This document shows, in pieces, positions 1-11,160 of a stretch of DNA of 64,000 bases. This DNA comes from Atriophallophorus winterbourni (Eukaryota; Platyhelminthes; Trematoda; Plagiorchiida; Microphallidae): positions 1 to 64,000 of the forward strand of contig JACCGJ010014077.1 of the NCBI GenBank assembly GCA_013407085.1. Direction: 5' to 3'. A model generated the notes under the pieces. The model saw only the letters and a list, made by a program, of their open reading frames with translations, had not been told where the DNA came from and searched no databases. Position 1 is the stretch's first letter. Each line of letters opens with the position of its first letter. Made by a program: the position numbers and the translations under genes.

Positions 1-1619
1 AAATTCAAACACATACAGAAGCGTAATCCTTTCTTCACGAGGCTTGTTTCGGATTCTGAAAACTATCAGATTCTCTGCATAAATTCTGCATCTTCCACGC
101 AGATTAAGACTGCACAGCGAATTTCATGACTGGTCTCAATTATGTATTCATGATCCTTGGGAATATCTTGGCCTAGCATTTTCCGAATACACGTTTGTGT
201 AGATTTATGACACGCGTTGCTTTTATAAAGACAGTGTTAGTTTAAAGTAAGGTTTGTAAACTATAGCATATCCAGGCACCCAAATATTTTGCATCACTGA
301 GCGGTGAACTCTACTTGCTTCCCCACATTCATGAGCTTGTATTGGCTAAATGAAAAATGGCAGTTTTTCATTCAACAATCAATGGTTGAGCACATCAATT
401 TTTTTGTAATTACACTGATATCAGTTACGTTAATAAATACGATATTATTGTAAACAGCACAATATTTCGCACTGAAAATGTATTATGAATAAATCGAATA
501 ACGAAACAATCTGTGAACACTGTATTGTTCCAAATTGAACTAATCACAGCACCGTTCAACTATATATTATTACATAATAATGCACATTATAATAATCTGA
601 TGACTTAAATAATGAAGATTGCTTCGAAATATCCATCACGGTGTTCAGTTTGATTCTATTTCATTAAACTGGATTCATTCTATTTATTCTGTTGATACAA
701 TTAGTATGATCCGAAACCACTTGTCCGGGCCGGGTGAGTTTTCTCATAGCAGCATCTGAGCATATTCCAATCGATTGAGATTAACAAATACACACGCAGA
801 GACCGATAAAAATTTCTTTGAAACGAAATAAAATTGAACAATATTCAATAGAGAAATTTCGACTTTGCAACTATTTCTTTTTATAGAAGCGGGTTCGGTT
901 GTGTGGGGTTTTATGCTCAACAGAATTTTATTTCCATTTCGCAGTTATTAACCCCTCTATGTGCATGTAATAAATGAAATTTGTTCGGTAAAACATTGTC
1001 AGTTGTAAGGATCTTGACTATAAACGTTTCACAACAATTTCTACTTGTGGCAACACCTAAAATTTTGTAATTTTCAAAATCGATACATGCTTTCTACTGA
1101 GGATATTACCGAGTTGAAAATGGTTTGCCTGTAATACGAGAAAATACAAATATTTACCCGCAATTGTGCACTTTATCCTAAAAACGATAATTTTAATTTT
1201 TGATTTTTCTTCTCTTTCCAGAAAGATCAATAATTTAATCATTTATGCGTAGATTTCTGGGTGATATAAATAAAATATTAGGTATTTCATACTTATAAAT
1301 AGCAACAATATAACGAAAGATGTTGTGTAGAGCTCTCGAATAAATTCTTGCAATTTTGAACGCGGTTATATTAAGTTTACAATCGATAGTACTATATAAT
1401 CATGCAGCTCACTCAAAAAATCAATAAATTAGATTCTTACGAGCCTAGGAATTGGTGAATTAGGAGGCATTCCTGCGTAGCTTAGAATGAGGATGGTGTT
1501 CGGATGGTGTTCGCCGAGCTTGTGTAGATGTTGTTGAACGTTACATCGTCAAGCTAGATGACATCATATGCAAAACGTCTTTTATATTGACTTGTAATTG
1601 GTATTCATTGATTTTTAAA
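1..1619. other. Intergenic, no gene recognised
   Basis: AT-rich sequence shared with unit 2 (from 22097) and in part with unit 3. Only short open frames under about 65 codons occur and none resembles a known family. A short hydrophobic stretch lies on the minus strand near 740-840, but no splice or start context makes it convincing. Confidence 0.6.
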
Positions 1620-1636
1620 AGGTCCGTCTGTCCGTT

Positions 1637-1737
1637 CGCCATCACTCCCGATGGTTGGTGGAATTCATGGGACCAATGAAAACTCGCTGGACAAGAATGC
1701 AACACATGATTTACACCAACCAACGGGAGTAATGGCG
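1637..1737. repeat. Fold-back inverted repeat
   Basis: Arms at 1637-1660 and 1714-1737 are reverse complements at about 22 of 24 positions, separated by a 53-nt loop. Each arm begins or ends with CGCCAT/ATGGCG and contains GGTTGGTG/CACCAACC. The unit 2 equivalent near 23693-23780 keeps the right arm but has lost about a dozen bases in the left arm. It may be a relic of a fold-back or terminal-inverted-repeat DNA transposon. No transposase is present. Confidence 0.7.
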
Positions 1738-1745
1738 GATAGTAG

Positions 1746-2519
1746 GCACTCTTCCTAACGAATATAACAACCCGAACTGCTGATTGGCCGAAAATTGGAC
1801 ACTAATATTGATCCGTGAAAACATTCCAACTCACTATTCGGTTCGGACTTTGATTGATGTTTACCATAATTATTAACATGTTGTCAACTGACATTCTAGA
1901 AACATCGATTTTATGTGTTATGAAAGTAGTGTTCACTCGATTGTAATTAGTCTCCGCGATTCGAGTGTAAATAAATTGTATGTTACGCTCTATTGTCTCT
2001 TCGCCTTTCTACTTTGGTGGATAATGAATATTGGGGATCAAATTGGTTGAGAGTCCTCCTTCTTGGAATCAAAGAACATAACATTGAATTCGTTAATTTT
2101 CAATTCATCAAGTGATTAGTTGTTTACAAGTGGTGGTAGAGATTGTTCCTCCTTAATTGGGCTGTTCAGTCATTCGAAAAGCCTCGGAGCATGAAACCAT
2201 CATCATGCGTTTCTGATGTACATCCACGGTTGACATCGACCGAATAAGGTTAGGTTCGTCGCTTTAAAAGCAATTAACACCGGATAACTACAGACACGCC
2301 TCTCTCAATTTTTCGAAAATTGTGTGTTCAATATCTCTTTGCTTATCTGCTATGCATAAAAAAACTTTTTGCTTGCTCTGTAATCGATGGTAATTTGTGG
2401 CCTAAAGCTTTGAATAATTTATGAATTTTAGCATTTCTTTCCTTTATTTTGTTAGTTTATCTGATAGTTTTTCATCGGTTGAATCTCAATTCCGGGGAGA
2501 CTTCCTCAAACGTCTACCT
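1746..2519. other. Intergenic, no gene recognised
   Basis: AT-rich sequence with no convincing gene. About 2041-2360 is missing from unit 2, while unit 3 retains the equivalent of about 2268-2400, so unit 2 most likely lost it. Confidence 0.55.
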
Positions 2520-3020
2520 TAATTTTGTTTGAAAAATGATCACATCAATGTTCTGGATACGGTAGATATTTGAACGTTTTTCCTCTTATGATGAACACAT
2601 ATATACACCCGATTCTAGACTATACTACATAAGCCTGGATACCATCGCTCTAAAAAGATATCTGTCTTCTGGATCGCATATATCAAAAGCCTCCACGCTT
2701 GTTAATGGACTCGAAAATACATCGTTCGCCGAGCGACTCAGACGACTGCTGCTGAGGACAGTTGCACAAAGGAAAATGCGAAGTGATCTCATCCTCGCAT
2801 ACACAACACTGTTTTCCACCCCCTGGACATTATATTTCACCTTCGAACTTCCAGGTCACAGCCGTGTCGTGTTTGCAATTTGAGAAATAACACACTCCAA
2901 ACAGAACTGGCGCAGGTATTTTTATTCGGTGCGTGTTTGCATTGCTTGGAATTGCGTACCAGAAGATTTGTTAAGCTCAAACAGTTTATCTATATCAAAA
3001 TAGAAACTTGACTGAGATTT
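2520..3020 (+). pseudogene. CR1-like non-LTR retrotransposon 3' fragment (host copy), unit 1
   Basis: Plus-strand translation with frameshifts gives the C-terminal end of a CR1-type reverse transcriptase. It reads as a tyrosine-rich N-T-Y-I-H-P-I-L-D-Y stretch, then a L-L-D-R-I-Y motif, then a degraded arginine-rich R-G-D-L-I-L-A-Y-type segment. The 3' end resumes at about 4250 and ends in tandem GAATCTT repeats near 4390-4415, the usual CR1 tail. The middle is interrupted by a second CR1. It is dead: 5'-truncated, with several stops. Homologues lie in unit 2 (24260-24740) and uninterrupted in unit 3 (43315-43985). Confidence 0.8.
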
Positions 3021-4249
3021 GAAACTGTATGACGGAAAAGTAGCTAATACCGACCTGCCTTCTAATGGATTTTCAGTAGCGTTCAACGACGGGATAATTC
3101 TTCAAGCGCACCGTCAGGTCTGCTTGGCCTGACACCTGGTGTCCATGTATTAGATAAATTGTCCTTCAATGATGCTGAGGCGTATGACGCACTCATCTAT
3201 GTTCGGGTCAACAAACTCTTATCAGCACTGGGTGATATGTTTTCAGTCCAGGTGTCGGGGAATTCCCTCAGTGTTAACTCCGCACAGTGTGTTAATGATT
3301 TGGGTGTACCGTTTCGCGCCGACTTCAAATCGGAGGACCAATGTGCCGCTGCGGCGTAGCGTGCACGCAATATAATTTTTCGGCTGAAATCAGTGCTATC
3401 GAGCAGAAGACCCGATGTATTCCTACCACTTTACAAGGCATTAGTTCGGCCGCATCTCGAATATTGTGGTCAGGGGTGGTGTCCTCGCTACAAAAAGTAT
3501 ATCCTTCGACTTGAAAGCGTACAGCGCCTCGCAACACTCATGAATGAGGGTCAGCGAGGGGAAACGTACGCTGCGCGCCTAATGACTCTTGATCTTTTCG
3601 CCCTTAGACACCGTCGTTTAAGAGGTGAGTCAATAGAAACCTTCAAGGTCTTGAAAGTTTTGAGTGGCGTGCCAATGAACGACTTCTTTACCCTAAGTCC
3701 CGAGCTCTGCACCCGGGGCCATTCAATTAAAATTGCTAAGAAACGATGTCAGCTAGACTCCAGGAAACACTTTTTCAGTCTTATGGTTGTAAACTTCTGG
3801 AACATTCCTCCTGAAGAACTTATTTCCTGCAGTACCGTCTCGAGTTTAAGGAGGGGTTTGGACCGCAACTGGGGTAAATGTTTTCCTGAATACTCTCCTT
3901 AATTGCTATACAAGCTTAGGTAGTTCACCTGTTAGCGTTATCCCGTAAATCATGTAAGGGCTAGAGTTCTCTGTGTTTTTTATTTATTACATACGATGCT
4001 ACTTTAGCTGACCTCTCACCATGCTGGTAAAGAAAAAACTGCTTTTTTTCTTTTTCTTGCATCGGTTATAACGCGGTGCTTCCGGATAATCTCTTGGCGT
4101 CGTGATCGTCGAAGCTTTCAAATAGACAAAATGAAATAACGTTTTGGCAGTGGTGGGTGCTTCTCTGCAGCTTTCCACCGAAAGAAATTCTAGACGCTGG
4201 ATTGGCTCGTTAGCCACATAATGTCCTGTGCAAACTGAACTGAACCGAA
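3021..4249 (+). mobile_element. Nested CR1-like element with RT C-terminal ORF, unit 1
   Basis: A second CR1 subfamily inserted in the host CR1. One frame runs from about 3159 to 3902 with a single nonsense codon at 3357-3359. The second part (169 codons from 3393) has the typical CR1 3' RT layout: [13 protein letters not shown] at its start, an arginine-rich R-R-L-R-G segment, and R-K-H-F-F-S and F-W-N-I-P-P-E-E-L near the end. The catalytic YADD region and the endonuclease are missing, so it is 5'-truncated and not autonomous. Unit 3 lacks the insertion, so it occurred before the unit 1/2 split but not in the unit 3 lineage, unless it was lost there. Confidence 0.82.
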
Positions 4250-4430
4250 TATAAGTGCTAATCAAAATCCCCCCCAACAATTAATAAACTATCTTCGTCC
4301 CATTGATTTTGATTTTATTTACACATATGTATACATTTGCACCTTTACCTCGACTCTATGGTTATTGTAAAGTTAATTACTTTTTCAACCATGAATCTTG
4401 AATCTTGAATCTTGATATACATAATTTAAC
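4250..4430 (+). mobile_element. 3' tail of the host CR1 with GAATCTT repeats, unit 1
   Basis: This continues the host CR1 downstream of the nested copy and matches unit 3 from about 43810. It ends in three GAATCTT-type heptamers near 4390-4415, the simple-repeat tail by which CR1-clade elements prime on target DNA. Confidence 0.75.
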
Positions 4431-4864
4431 CTTGATAAAAAACGCACATCACTTTATATGATTCACTCAAAAATATCATTCGGTGTATTGCGTGTCATCC
4501 GATGTCGCACGGTTCAATTAAACATCAAAATCACAGATTTCATCTACGCCCAACTCACTGCTTTCCACAAACTTTTCTTATCGAAAGTCTTTTGAGAAAT
4601 ATCTTGTTATAACAAATATTGTAAGGTTGATCTCGTTGATAAGTGGGAGATATATTTATTGAATATTTCCATCGATTTTATTCCCTTTTACTTTTACACT
4701 GCGCTTACATTTCGAATATCTTCAATCAAGCTTGCTAGTTCATGCTTTTCATCATGAAATACATAAAATTTAGTGGTCGTTCTGAAAAAGAATCTTCTTA
4801 ATACACACCTTCAGTCGAATAATCGTTGGGTAAATAATAATCAATTTTGTGTTGTATTCAACAC
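4431..4864. other. Intergenic, no gene recognised
   Basis: AT-rich sequence conserved in units 2 and 3. Unit 3 homology ends at the equivalent of about 4805. The last about 60 bp are also found at 9541-9593, where they form the left side of an LTR-free copy. Confidence 0.5.
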
Positions 4865-5285
4865 TGTAAGATGAACATTTGAATTTATTTTACTGACATC
4901 TAATTGTCGAAATCTGCTGGTATTTTGTATACTTTTACCATTTTTTACAGAGCTACTTGAGTTTATTCGTTATCGAGCCTATTTTTGTGTTATCTTTATT
5001 TGCAATTTCCGCGCAATTCGAATTTCTAATCCCTCGTTTTCATTGTACCTGTTGGATATTCGTGTTTTTAGATTCAGTGCGAAGCGGAATAATTGAGGCT
5101 TGCTTTTTTATTGTATAATTATTTTGCTTCAATTGAACCTTACGCATCTCACGTATTGTCTTGTCAATATCTTGGTGGGCTTGGACGCGTAACTCAACCG
5201 TTAGATAGACACATTGGTGTTTATACTGTGACTGAATTCTTTGACTTTGGACTTGATTTTCTCCAGAGCTTCATTGTCGGTTACA
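4865..5285 (+). mobile_element. Solo LTR of a BEL/Pao retrotransposon, unit 1
   Basis: The sequence starts TGTAAG and ends GGTTACA, giving a TGTAA/TTACA terminal inverted repeat. It aligns with the LTRs of the BEL/Pao element at 51548-56970 read on its coding strand. The flanks AACAC and AATAC look like a slightly decayed 5-bp target duplication. No internal retroviral genes are attached, so it is a solo LTR left by LTR-LTR recombination. A paralogous block at 9541-9745 carries the same flanks without the LTR, which confirms the ends. Confidence 0.87.
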
Positions 5286-6104
5286 AATACTAAACACAGA
5301 AAGATCCTCAATTTTCATATTGCTCAAAGCATGATTATTTGAGCGATTATCTAGGAGAAACGCCTCTCCCACCATTCTAATTAGCGAAAGTTCGCTATAA
5401 ACAAGTAACATTAGAAGCTACTGTCATTTCAAATTATCATTGAATCGTGTCATTAATTACAATAATTAATCAGGTTTATGACAATGATGCATTATTATAT
5501 TGTTCACGAAATTTATGTGCAAATTGGCCATCGATGATAACGAAAGCAGGTTTTATGTGATGTAATATTTATAACATCGGTAGTGCCTGAAATAACAAAC
5601 CCAACAGTCAGGAAAACAGAACAAGACCGAAATGGAATGTTGATCGGGAGTCCGAGGTCCAAGTTTCCGTTGAGTGTTTTGGCTATGGTCTTGGTTTGTA
5701 TTTATATGATAACAACAATTTGAACCTGTGTGGCCACAGAATAATCGTGGTAAGGGAATAGTGAGGCCGATGGATGTTCGTAGTCAAGTGCAAGCAAAAC
5801 AATTTGAATGTAGTGACAATAGGGGATTGTTGCCGAAAAACAGCATGATTCATGTAACAATTACTTTAACTAATTTTATTGCAGAAATACTGTTTTTTGT
5901 ATTCCTCATAGGCCTGAACATGGAATGCAGGCTTGTAAACGGAATACAGCGTAATTATATGTGAATGATGCCTCCCCGAATCGTCTCCATTATTTTTATG
6001 AACAGCTCATTTAAAGAAGCCGTATATTTAGATTTAAATGAATTCCGTTAGGAAAGGGAATAGGAGAAGCGAAAAATATATAACAATGTATGGTGGTGCT
6101 CCCA
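5286..6104. other. Intergenic, no gene recognised
   Basis: The first about 135 bp are duplicated at 9594-9745. The rest contains one 78-codon open frame at 5728 with no recognisable family, present in unit 2 with small differences. The near-identical unit 1/unit 2 tract begins at about 5947. Confidence 0.5.
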
Positions 6105-6114
6105 ACCCCATCAC

Positions 6115-6170
6115 TTAATACACCACTACCGGTTTCTGGCTGTTTGCCTTCATCAGGTGGAGACATTAAG
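6115..6170 (-). ncRNA. Hammerhead-ribozyme-like motif, subtype B, unit 1
   Basis: On the minus strand CTGATGA (6156-6150) is followed by a GGC/GCC stem with an AAACA loop, then GAAA (6136-6133), a mini helix III of ACCGGT, and the permissive residue A before GTGGTG. Helix I can form from CCAC and GTGG. The base pair next to the core in helix II is A/A, which should weaken it. The motif is expected to be a relic or weak ribozyme of the Sm-alpha type. An identical copy is at 27806-27861. Confidence 0.62.
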
Positions 6171-6789
6171 ATCAGGCTCAGTGAGCCTTGAATATATATA
6201 GTTATTTTGTACACTTTATAACGTATTTATTCCGATACAGAAGCGTGAATCCAACCAAGTGCGTTGTTTACGCTAAGGTAATTTCATGAATATTTGTAAT
6301 GTGTTATTACTCATGATTAGTCAAAATCAATTTTTTGAATTAAAATTCAACCAATAATGGCACGCACATACCTTGATGCTAGCAACATATTTTTTATCGA
6401 ATTACGATAGCAAAACGTATATAATTATAGGGAAGTTGTAGGTGATTTTGAATCGGTTTTTTGAGTAGCATCCCAACTGGTGATTCTCACAGAAACGCAA
6501 TATTATTATTTGCCGTACAGATTCAAAATAAATAGTGATAAGAACGTTATAGCAGATAAAAAACTTACACGGTAATTATATATATTTGAAAACCGCCACC
6601 AATTTTTGATTGATAGTACTGGAATAGTTAACAGATATTTGATTTTTGACAAGCATGGAACCTAGTGCTGCTCAAAAATCCCAGGTCTTGAGATAATACA
6701 ATTAAACTTAAAGATGTAAATGCTAGTACTCATTGAAGCATACTAACTAATTCAAATTATCATAACCTAAATCGAAATTAATTGCGCTT
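6171..6789. other. Intergenic, no gene recognised
   Basis: AT-rich sequence lying wholly in the near-identical tract shared with unit 2. No protein-like open frame. Confidence 0.5.
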
Positions 6790-7090
6790 ATATGTCACTG
6801 TTTAATAAGGTTTGTACGACCAACCGAAACACGTGTAGATGGGTTTTAAATCCAATAACTTGGACGAAAATGCTCATATGCATGCATTTCCAGCCCAAAC
6901 TCAACGATCGGTTTCGTGCTGTTCGCACTCATCAGGTAGGGAAAGTTGGATTGGGATCCACATGCGATTGAATCAGTGGAAAAATGGGAAACAAGTTGCG
7001 CTTGTTTGCCACTGTTTGATAAGTTTGGTAAAAATAACCTGTTCAATCCATCCAACAATGGGCCCCACAAAGTTTGGACACACTTAGATC
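6790..7090 (-). mobile_element. Hammerhead-bearing retroposon copy, unit 1
   Basis: A roughly 250-300 bp repeat whose relatives occur many times in the window on both strands. On the minus strand CTGATGA (6935-6929) precedes a perfect GTGC/GCAC helix II (loop GAACA) and GAAA (6915-6912). Helix III reads ACCGAT instead of ACCGGT, which breaks its C-G pair, and helix I is poor, so cleavage is unlikely. The body includes the family signature TGTTTGATAAG near 7012 and a GATCC near the ribozyme. The plus-strand 82-codon frame here is a chance translation of the repeat. Confidence 0.72.
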
Positions 7091-7140
7091 AGGTTAAAGA
7101 ATATTCGAATTAAAAAATTTATATTACCTCAAAAATAATA

Positions 7141-7900
7141 ATAAAAATAAACACTGCTTCAAAATTGTTTAACTCAGCATTCACAATAAGATGGAAGATA
7201 TCTGAAGCGACATGTCACTTATGTGCAATTAATAACTGAAAATAATTCTCCGGAACCCGAATTGAAAAACAATTACATGGAAGAATCAATCATTCATTGA
7301 CACATTTAGAACACGTTCGATTTTATTCGCTCCGAATGAACAATGAGTTTGATCATCATTATCATGAGAGCAAATTTATATTTGAGAATTGTCACAACAA
7401 TAAGTAGCTGTGCTACCAGGCAGTGGAAACATGTGAACATTTGATTCACTACCGACTGGGCGTGACTGCGTCGCTTAGATGACAGAACAACTTTCACATG
7501 TTTCTGTGACGTACACAAATCTAATTCAATCCGTATTATGAGCGTGGAAAATCATCCAACTAGAACTGACAAGTGCACGCTGATGCTGATCTTACTCTTT
7601 CCTAATTCACTTACTCTCCGAAACTAAACTCCCCCATCCCTTTGACTTTCTATTGGTGTCTGAAATTTGAACAAAATAGAGCATATTTATATTTCTCTGT
7701 TAATTTTTAATCGGGAATCTGATGTCATATTCGCTGAGTTTGAAATTTGTTTGGGTCGAATCAAGTTATCGCTCTTGTTAGGCAATAAAGAGTAATTTTC
7801 AAATAATACGGCGGATTTACAAAGCCCACATTCCACCGCGAATGTTTGGAAATAATTCGCAATATCTGAGAATATCACACCGCTGTATGGCAATCTCTTT
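7141..7900 (-). pseudogene. Partial Ly6-gene paralogue block lacking the terminal exon, unit 1
   Basis: Positions 7141-7610 match the 3' flank of the Ly6 gene (13800-14290), and 7662-7880 match the intron just upstream of its last exon. The homology resumes exactly at the splice-acceptor sequence (CTGAAATTTGAAC on the plus strand). In the intact gene about 620 bp lie between these blocks and contain the terminal exon. Here only about 70 bp remain, with no cysteine-rich coding sequence. I infer a Ly6 paralogue whose last exon was deleted. No exon 2 equivalent was found upstream. Confidence 0.6.
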
Positions 7901-9100
7901 AGAAATGAGACTTTCTCAAAGACTTGACAATGTTGCATCAGACAGCCTTCCATAAAACCTTCATATTGAAGATCCGTTATTCCGTTTGCCTCAAATTACC
8001 TTTGTCAATTAGATAAAATTCATCTCGTTGGTATTCTAAGTAGAATGTTTTCGAGTACTTCATTCGCAGTTTCTATACAATTTATTTGGCTGTCTTCAGT
8101 TGATATTGCTAATATTTCGTTTTAAAGCGTTGTGTTTGTTCTTTTTCAGTTTCTTTGCCAGTTTGACTGTTTCCCTGCAGAGAGCATACAGCCAGAAACC
8201 GTCGGCGGTGTGTAAGTGAAGGTAATGTAAGCCCAATAGTTAATCAGTTTACATTTGATATTTCTATTAATAAAGGCATAATTTTTATATCAAAACTGAT
8301 TACATTTCTGCCCGGGTCGCTAAATTACTTTGACGGTGTTTAATTGAATTGCAATAACATGAATCTGCTATATCGATCCCAGTTTATAATACGAGGATTA
8401 GTTTACGTGGTCTGCTCAAATGAAATATTTTCTAGGCGTGGTGTTTTCATATCTATTTATAAATTGAGTCTGACAAAAATTCTGGAATACATTAAAAACA
8501 CTAACCCATTGCCATTGTATTCATATGAAAAAATTATTAAATAATTCTAGTGATTATGTAATCGGTTTCGAACATTCGCCAATCGATTGAGCACCTATAA
8601 AGTTAAATTTATATTGGTGACATTCATTGGTATCATTAGGATAAATAATTTGATTTTCAATGCCTAATTCTAAATTGTGAATGCAAATTGTGCCATGCTT
8701 ATCGATTTACATAATTAGCGCCTCGAATTGTCACTGATACAACCACACTATGATGCTATATACCCAAAAATTTCTCAAACACACCAAAAGCAAATCCATC
8801 GATTTGTTGACAAACTTTGACATTGTTCGTGATAAGAGAGGGAAACCTGTGTGACAAACAATCAGCATGCGTACTCAACTCAGAATCATACGTTTCCACA
8901 ACTAAGACAATAGGCACTCTCATCTTAATGCCTAACCACGAAAGTGCAAACATTGTCACTAACGTTAATCGGGCAACAGAATTACACCCACGGAAATCAT
9001 GTTAGTCCTTGTTCGATTGATATCTATGCGCCAGATACAACCGCTACACTATGAACAACAGGATTGCTGTACATCGAGCTTCAATTTGTTGTTCTGCGCT
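7901..9100. other. Intergenic, no gene recognised
   Basis: Almost identical to 29593-30790. It contains a decayed hammerhead-family fragment near 8180-8215 (CAGAAACCG followed by GTGTGTAAG). Open frames here stay below 90 codons and resemble nothing known. Confidence 0.5.
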
Positions 9101-9540
9101 GATGTAACGTGATGTATGATGAGATGGGCGACGACATCCGCAATCGAATGATATGCCGTCCGTCAATGTCGGTCAAACGAGCCCTGCGTGGCGAGGGCTT
9201 GAGTTGTAGCGACTGGCACGAAGTCGACTGACAAATCAGATCGAGGCGACAACCGGGTCAGACATGTTAACGATTAGTGTTGTGATGGTTCGTGGGATTC
9301 CTGGGTTAACGCAATTAGTGTTAGACGGGTTGACCTCTGGATTGTAGCAAGACACAATCGATGTGCGTGTTTGCAACGCTTGAAGGACATGGTTAATGTT
9401 TGACAGATGGAACCGATTTGTGATATTTGGCCGGATGTTAGCCTCCTGACACTTGTTGACTTTGTATGAACTGGATAAATCATTTCCGGCATCTTTCTAC
9501 TCCATTCGCTACAATATGTTCGATTGAGTATCTGATTCAC
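9101..9540. other. Unassigned, relatively GC-richer block
   Basis: A block with different composition, containing GAGCCCTGCGTGGCGAGGGC near 9179. On the minus strand unit 2 keeps an 86-codon frame (30736-30996) that is broken in unit 1. It is probably a fragment of an unidentified mobile element. No domain is recognisable. Confidence 0.4.
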
Positions 9541-9745
9541 CTTCAGTAGAATATTCGTTGGTTAAATAATAATCAATCTCGTGATGTTTTCAAGACTAAA
9601 CGCAGAAAGTTCCTCAACTACCCAATCGCTCAAAGCACCATTATTTGCGCGATTATGTAGAAGAAACGCCTTGCTCACGATTCCAAATAGCGAAAGTTCG
9701 CTATAAACAAATAAAATTAGAAGCTACTTTCGACGCAAACACACA
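9541..9745 (+). repeat. Internal duplicate of the LTR-flanking sequence, without the LTR
   Basis: Left part (9541-9593) matches 4806-4864 and right part (9594-9745) matches 5286-5420. They join directly where 4865-5285 carries the solo LTR, with TTCAAGACTAAAC at the junction. It is a paralogous empty site, showing that this block was copied within the unit before the LTR landed or from an LTR-free allele. In unit 2 most of the block is deleted, leaving only its end near 31131-31165. Confidence 0.8.
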
Positions 9746-10639
9746 TGCTGGGAGGAGGTGACTACACCTTGAATCCAAAACACATCAAACCTAGTGTGGG
9801 AAACGAGCATAAGAAACGTTAGCATAGGATTTGTCTTGTGGCATTCATTGTCACATATCATTAAGAGTATAAAAGACTAGGGAACTTTTGATCGCTGATT
9901 CCACAACCTGAGTGATGGTTCACCATAACTGCAGCTAGATTATTCGTCAAATCCTTCATCTGCTTGAGCAAAGTCAGAGTTTTTTTCAATCTTGAAACGA
10001 TGTCTTATCTAGTTAGTAGTGGTAAGCAAAACGTTTTATATACTTGGTTCAACCTGCAAACTCTATGTATGTTAGCTTGCTATTCGATATATTAATTGCT
10101 AACGAAACTAATTTTACGGATACTTGCATTACGTATCCGAGTGTCAAGAAACTAGCGATCTTTTCGGAAACCTACAGCAGTCTCTGTTTCACCTGAGTAC
10201 AGTGAATTCGTGCAAATTATTTTCTGAAAGACTCTGCATTCCAGCGTATGGGACGAGGCATTTGACGCTACATATAACCCAAGTTACAAAACCGTCCATC
10301 AGATTTGAAAACACAAGCTGAAATCTACTCATACCGAGACGCGTCACTTGTAATGCAACTGCTCAATTAGATTAACTTAGTTCCTGTTGCTCGTCTCTCA
10401 TTGTTTATGCCTAATGCAAGTTTGATCGATTGAATATCCGATCAATATGCTGTAACCGTATTTTGCACTTGGACGCATTCCGAGGTAAAATATCATAATA
10501 ATATTTTGTGAACAGGCAATTTAATGTCATTATAAAATATTTCCACATTAGTGATGCCTACTTCTCCAATTTTGAAGTGTCGGAATTGTTGTATTTACAT
10601 CATTCTATAGTGAAACAATCAATCATCTTTTGGTTCCCG
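9746..10639. other. Intergenic, no gene recognised
   Basis: AT-rich sequence shared with unit 2 (31166-32080). A 65-codon frame at 10124 has a counterpart in unit 2 but no recognisable family. Confidence 0.45.
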
Positions 10640-11160
10640 TAGCCAGAGTGCGTTGTCGCACGAATTTGACGACATTTCGCTAACTACATTGGATTGCTCG
10701 ATAGAATTTACCACCGAGCGACGAAGCTACTTGATACGATGCAGCAAATCACATACCAAGAGCGAATTGTCATGCAGGAATTGGCCGATATTACACAAAG
10801 GAGAGTAAGAAGTGACATGATCTTAACATATAAAATACTGCGAATGGAAAATCACAAAAAATCAAATGGATTGATGTCAGTTCTCTAAAGAATACGCGGA
10901 GTCATTCATGTTGTCTCGTTATACCGCACTCAAGTCTAGATTGTATACGTCATTTCTTCTCATGCGTATTCGCATTCTGTGGAATTCACTACCATAGGAT
11001 ATTGTGAACGCTCCTACCATCCTTGATTTCAAATCGAAACTGGATGCTTATATCAAAGAGCACTCCGCCGTCGGCACTCTATATTGATCCCACATGACCC
11101 CACAAAATTCAAACACCTCAATTGAATTCTGATTGCATTCTTTGTATTTTTATAACAGTC
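10640..11160 (+). pseudogene. CR1-like RT C-terminal relic, unit 1
   Basis: Plus strand from 10694 reads L-L-D-R-I-Y-H-R-A-T-K-L followed by Q-E-R and an I-T-Q-R-R-V-R-S-D-M-I-L-T-Y-K-I-L block, the C-terminal region of CR1-clade reverse transcriptases. A stop and frameshift follow, with the usual R-H-F-F-S-like and N-S-L-P-like remnants up to about 11050. The endonuclease and catalytic RT are absent. The same subfamily is at 32083-32600 and, on the minus strand, at 61221-61700. Confidence 0.78.

Noticed and set aside
3999..4280. 93-codon minus-strand frame
   Set aside because: It lies across the 3' UTR of the nested CR1 and the junction with the host CR1, and is disrupted in unit 2.
6839..7087. 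82-codon plus-strand frame, with similar frames at 13288 and 35143
   Set aside because: These are translations of the hammerhead retroposon body. The same peptide-like pattern recurs because the repeat recurs.
8151..8212. Plus-strand stretch with an acceptor-like CTTTTTCAG before it, GTAAGTG after it and two cysteine codons
   Set aside because: The second half is decayed hammerhead-repeat sequence (CAGCCAGAAACCG), and no partner exons or Ly6 signature are seen.
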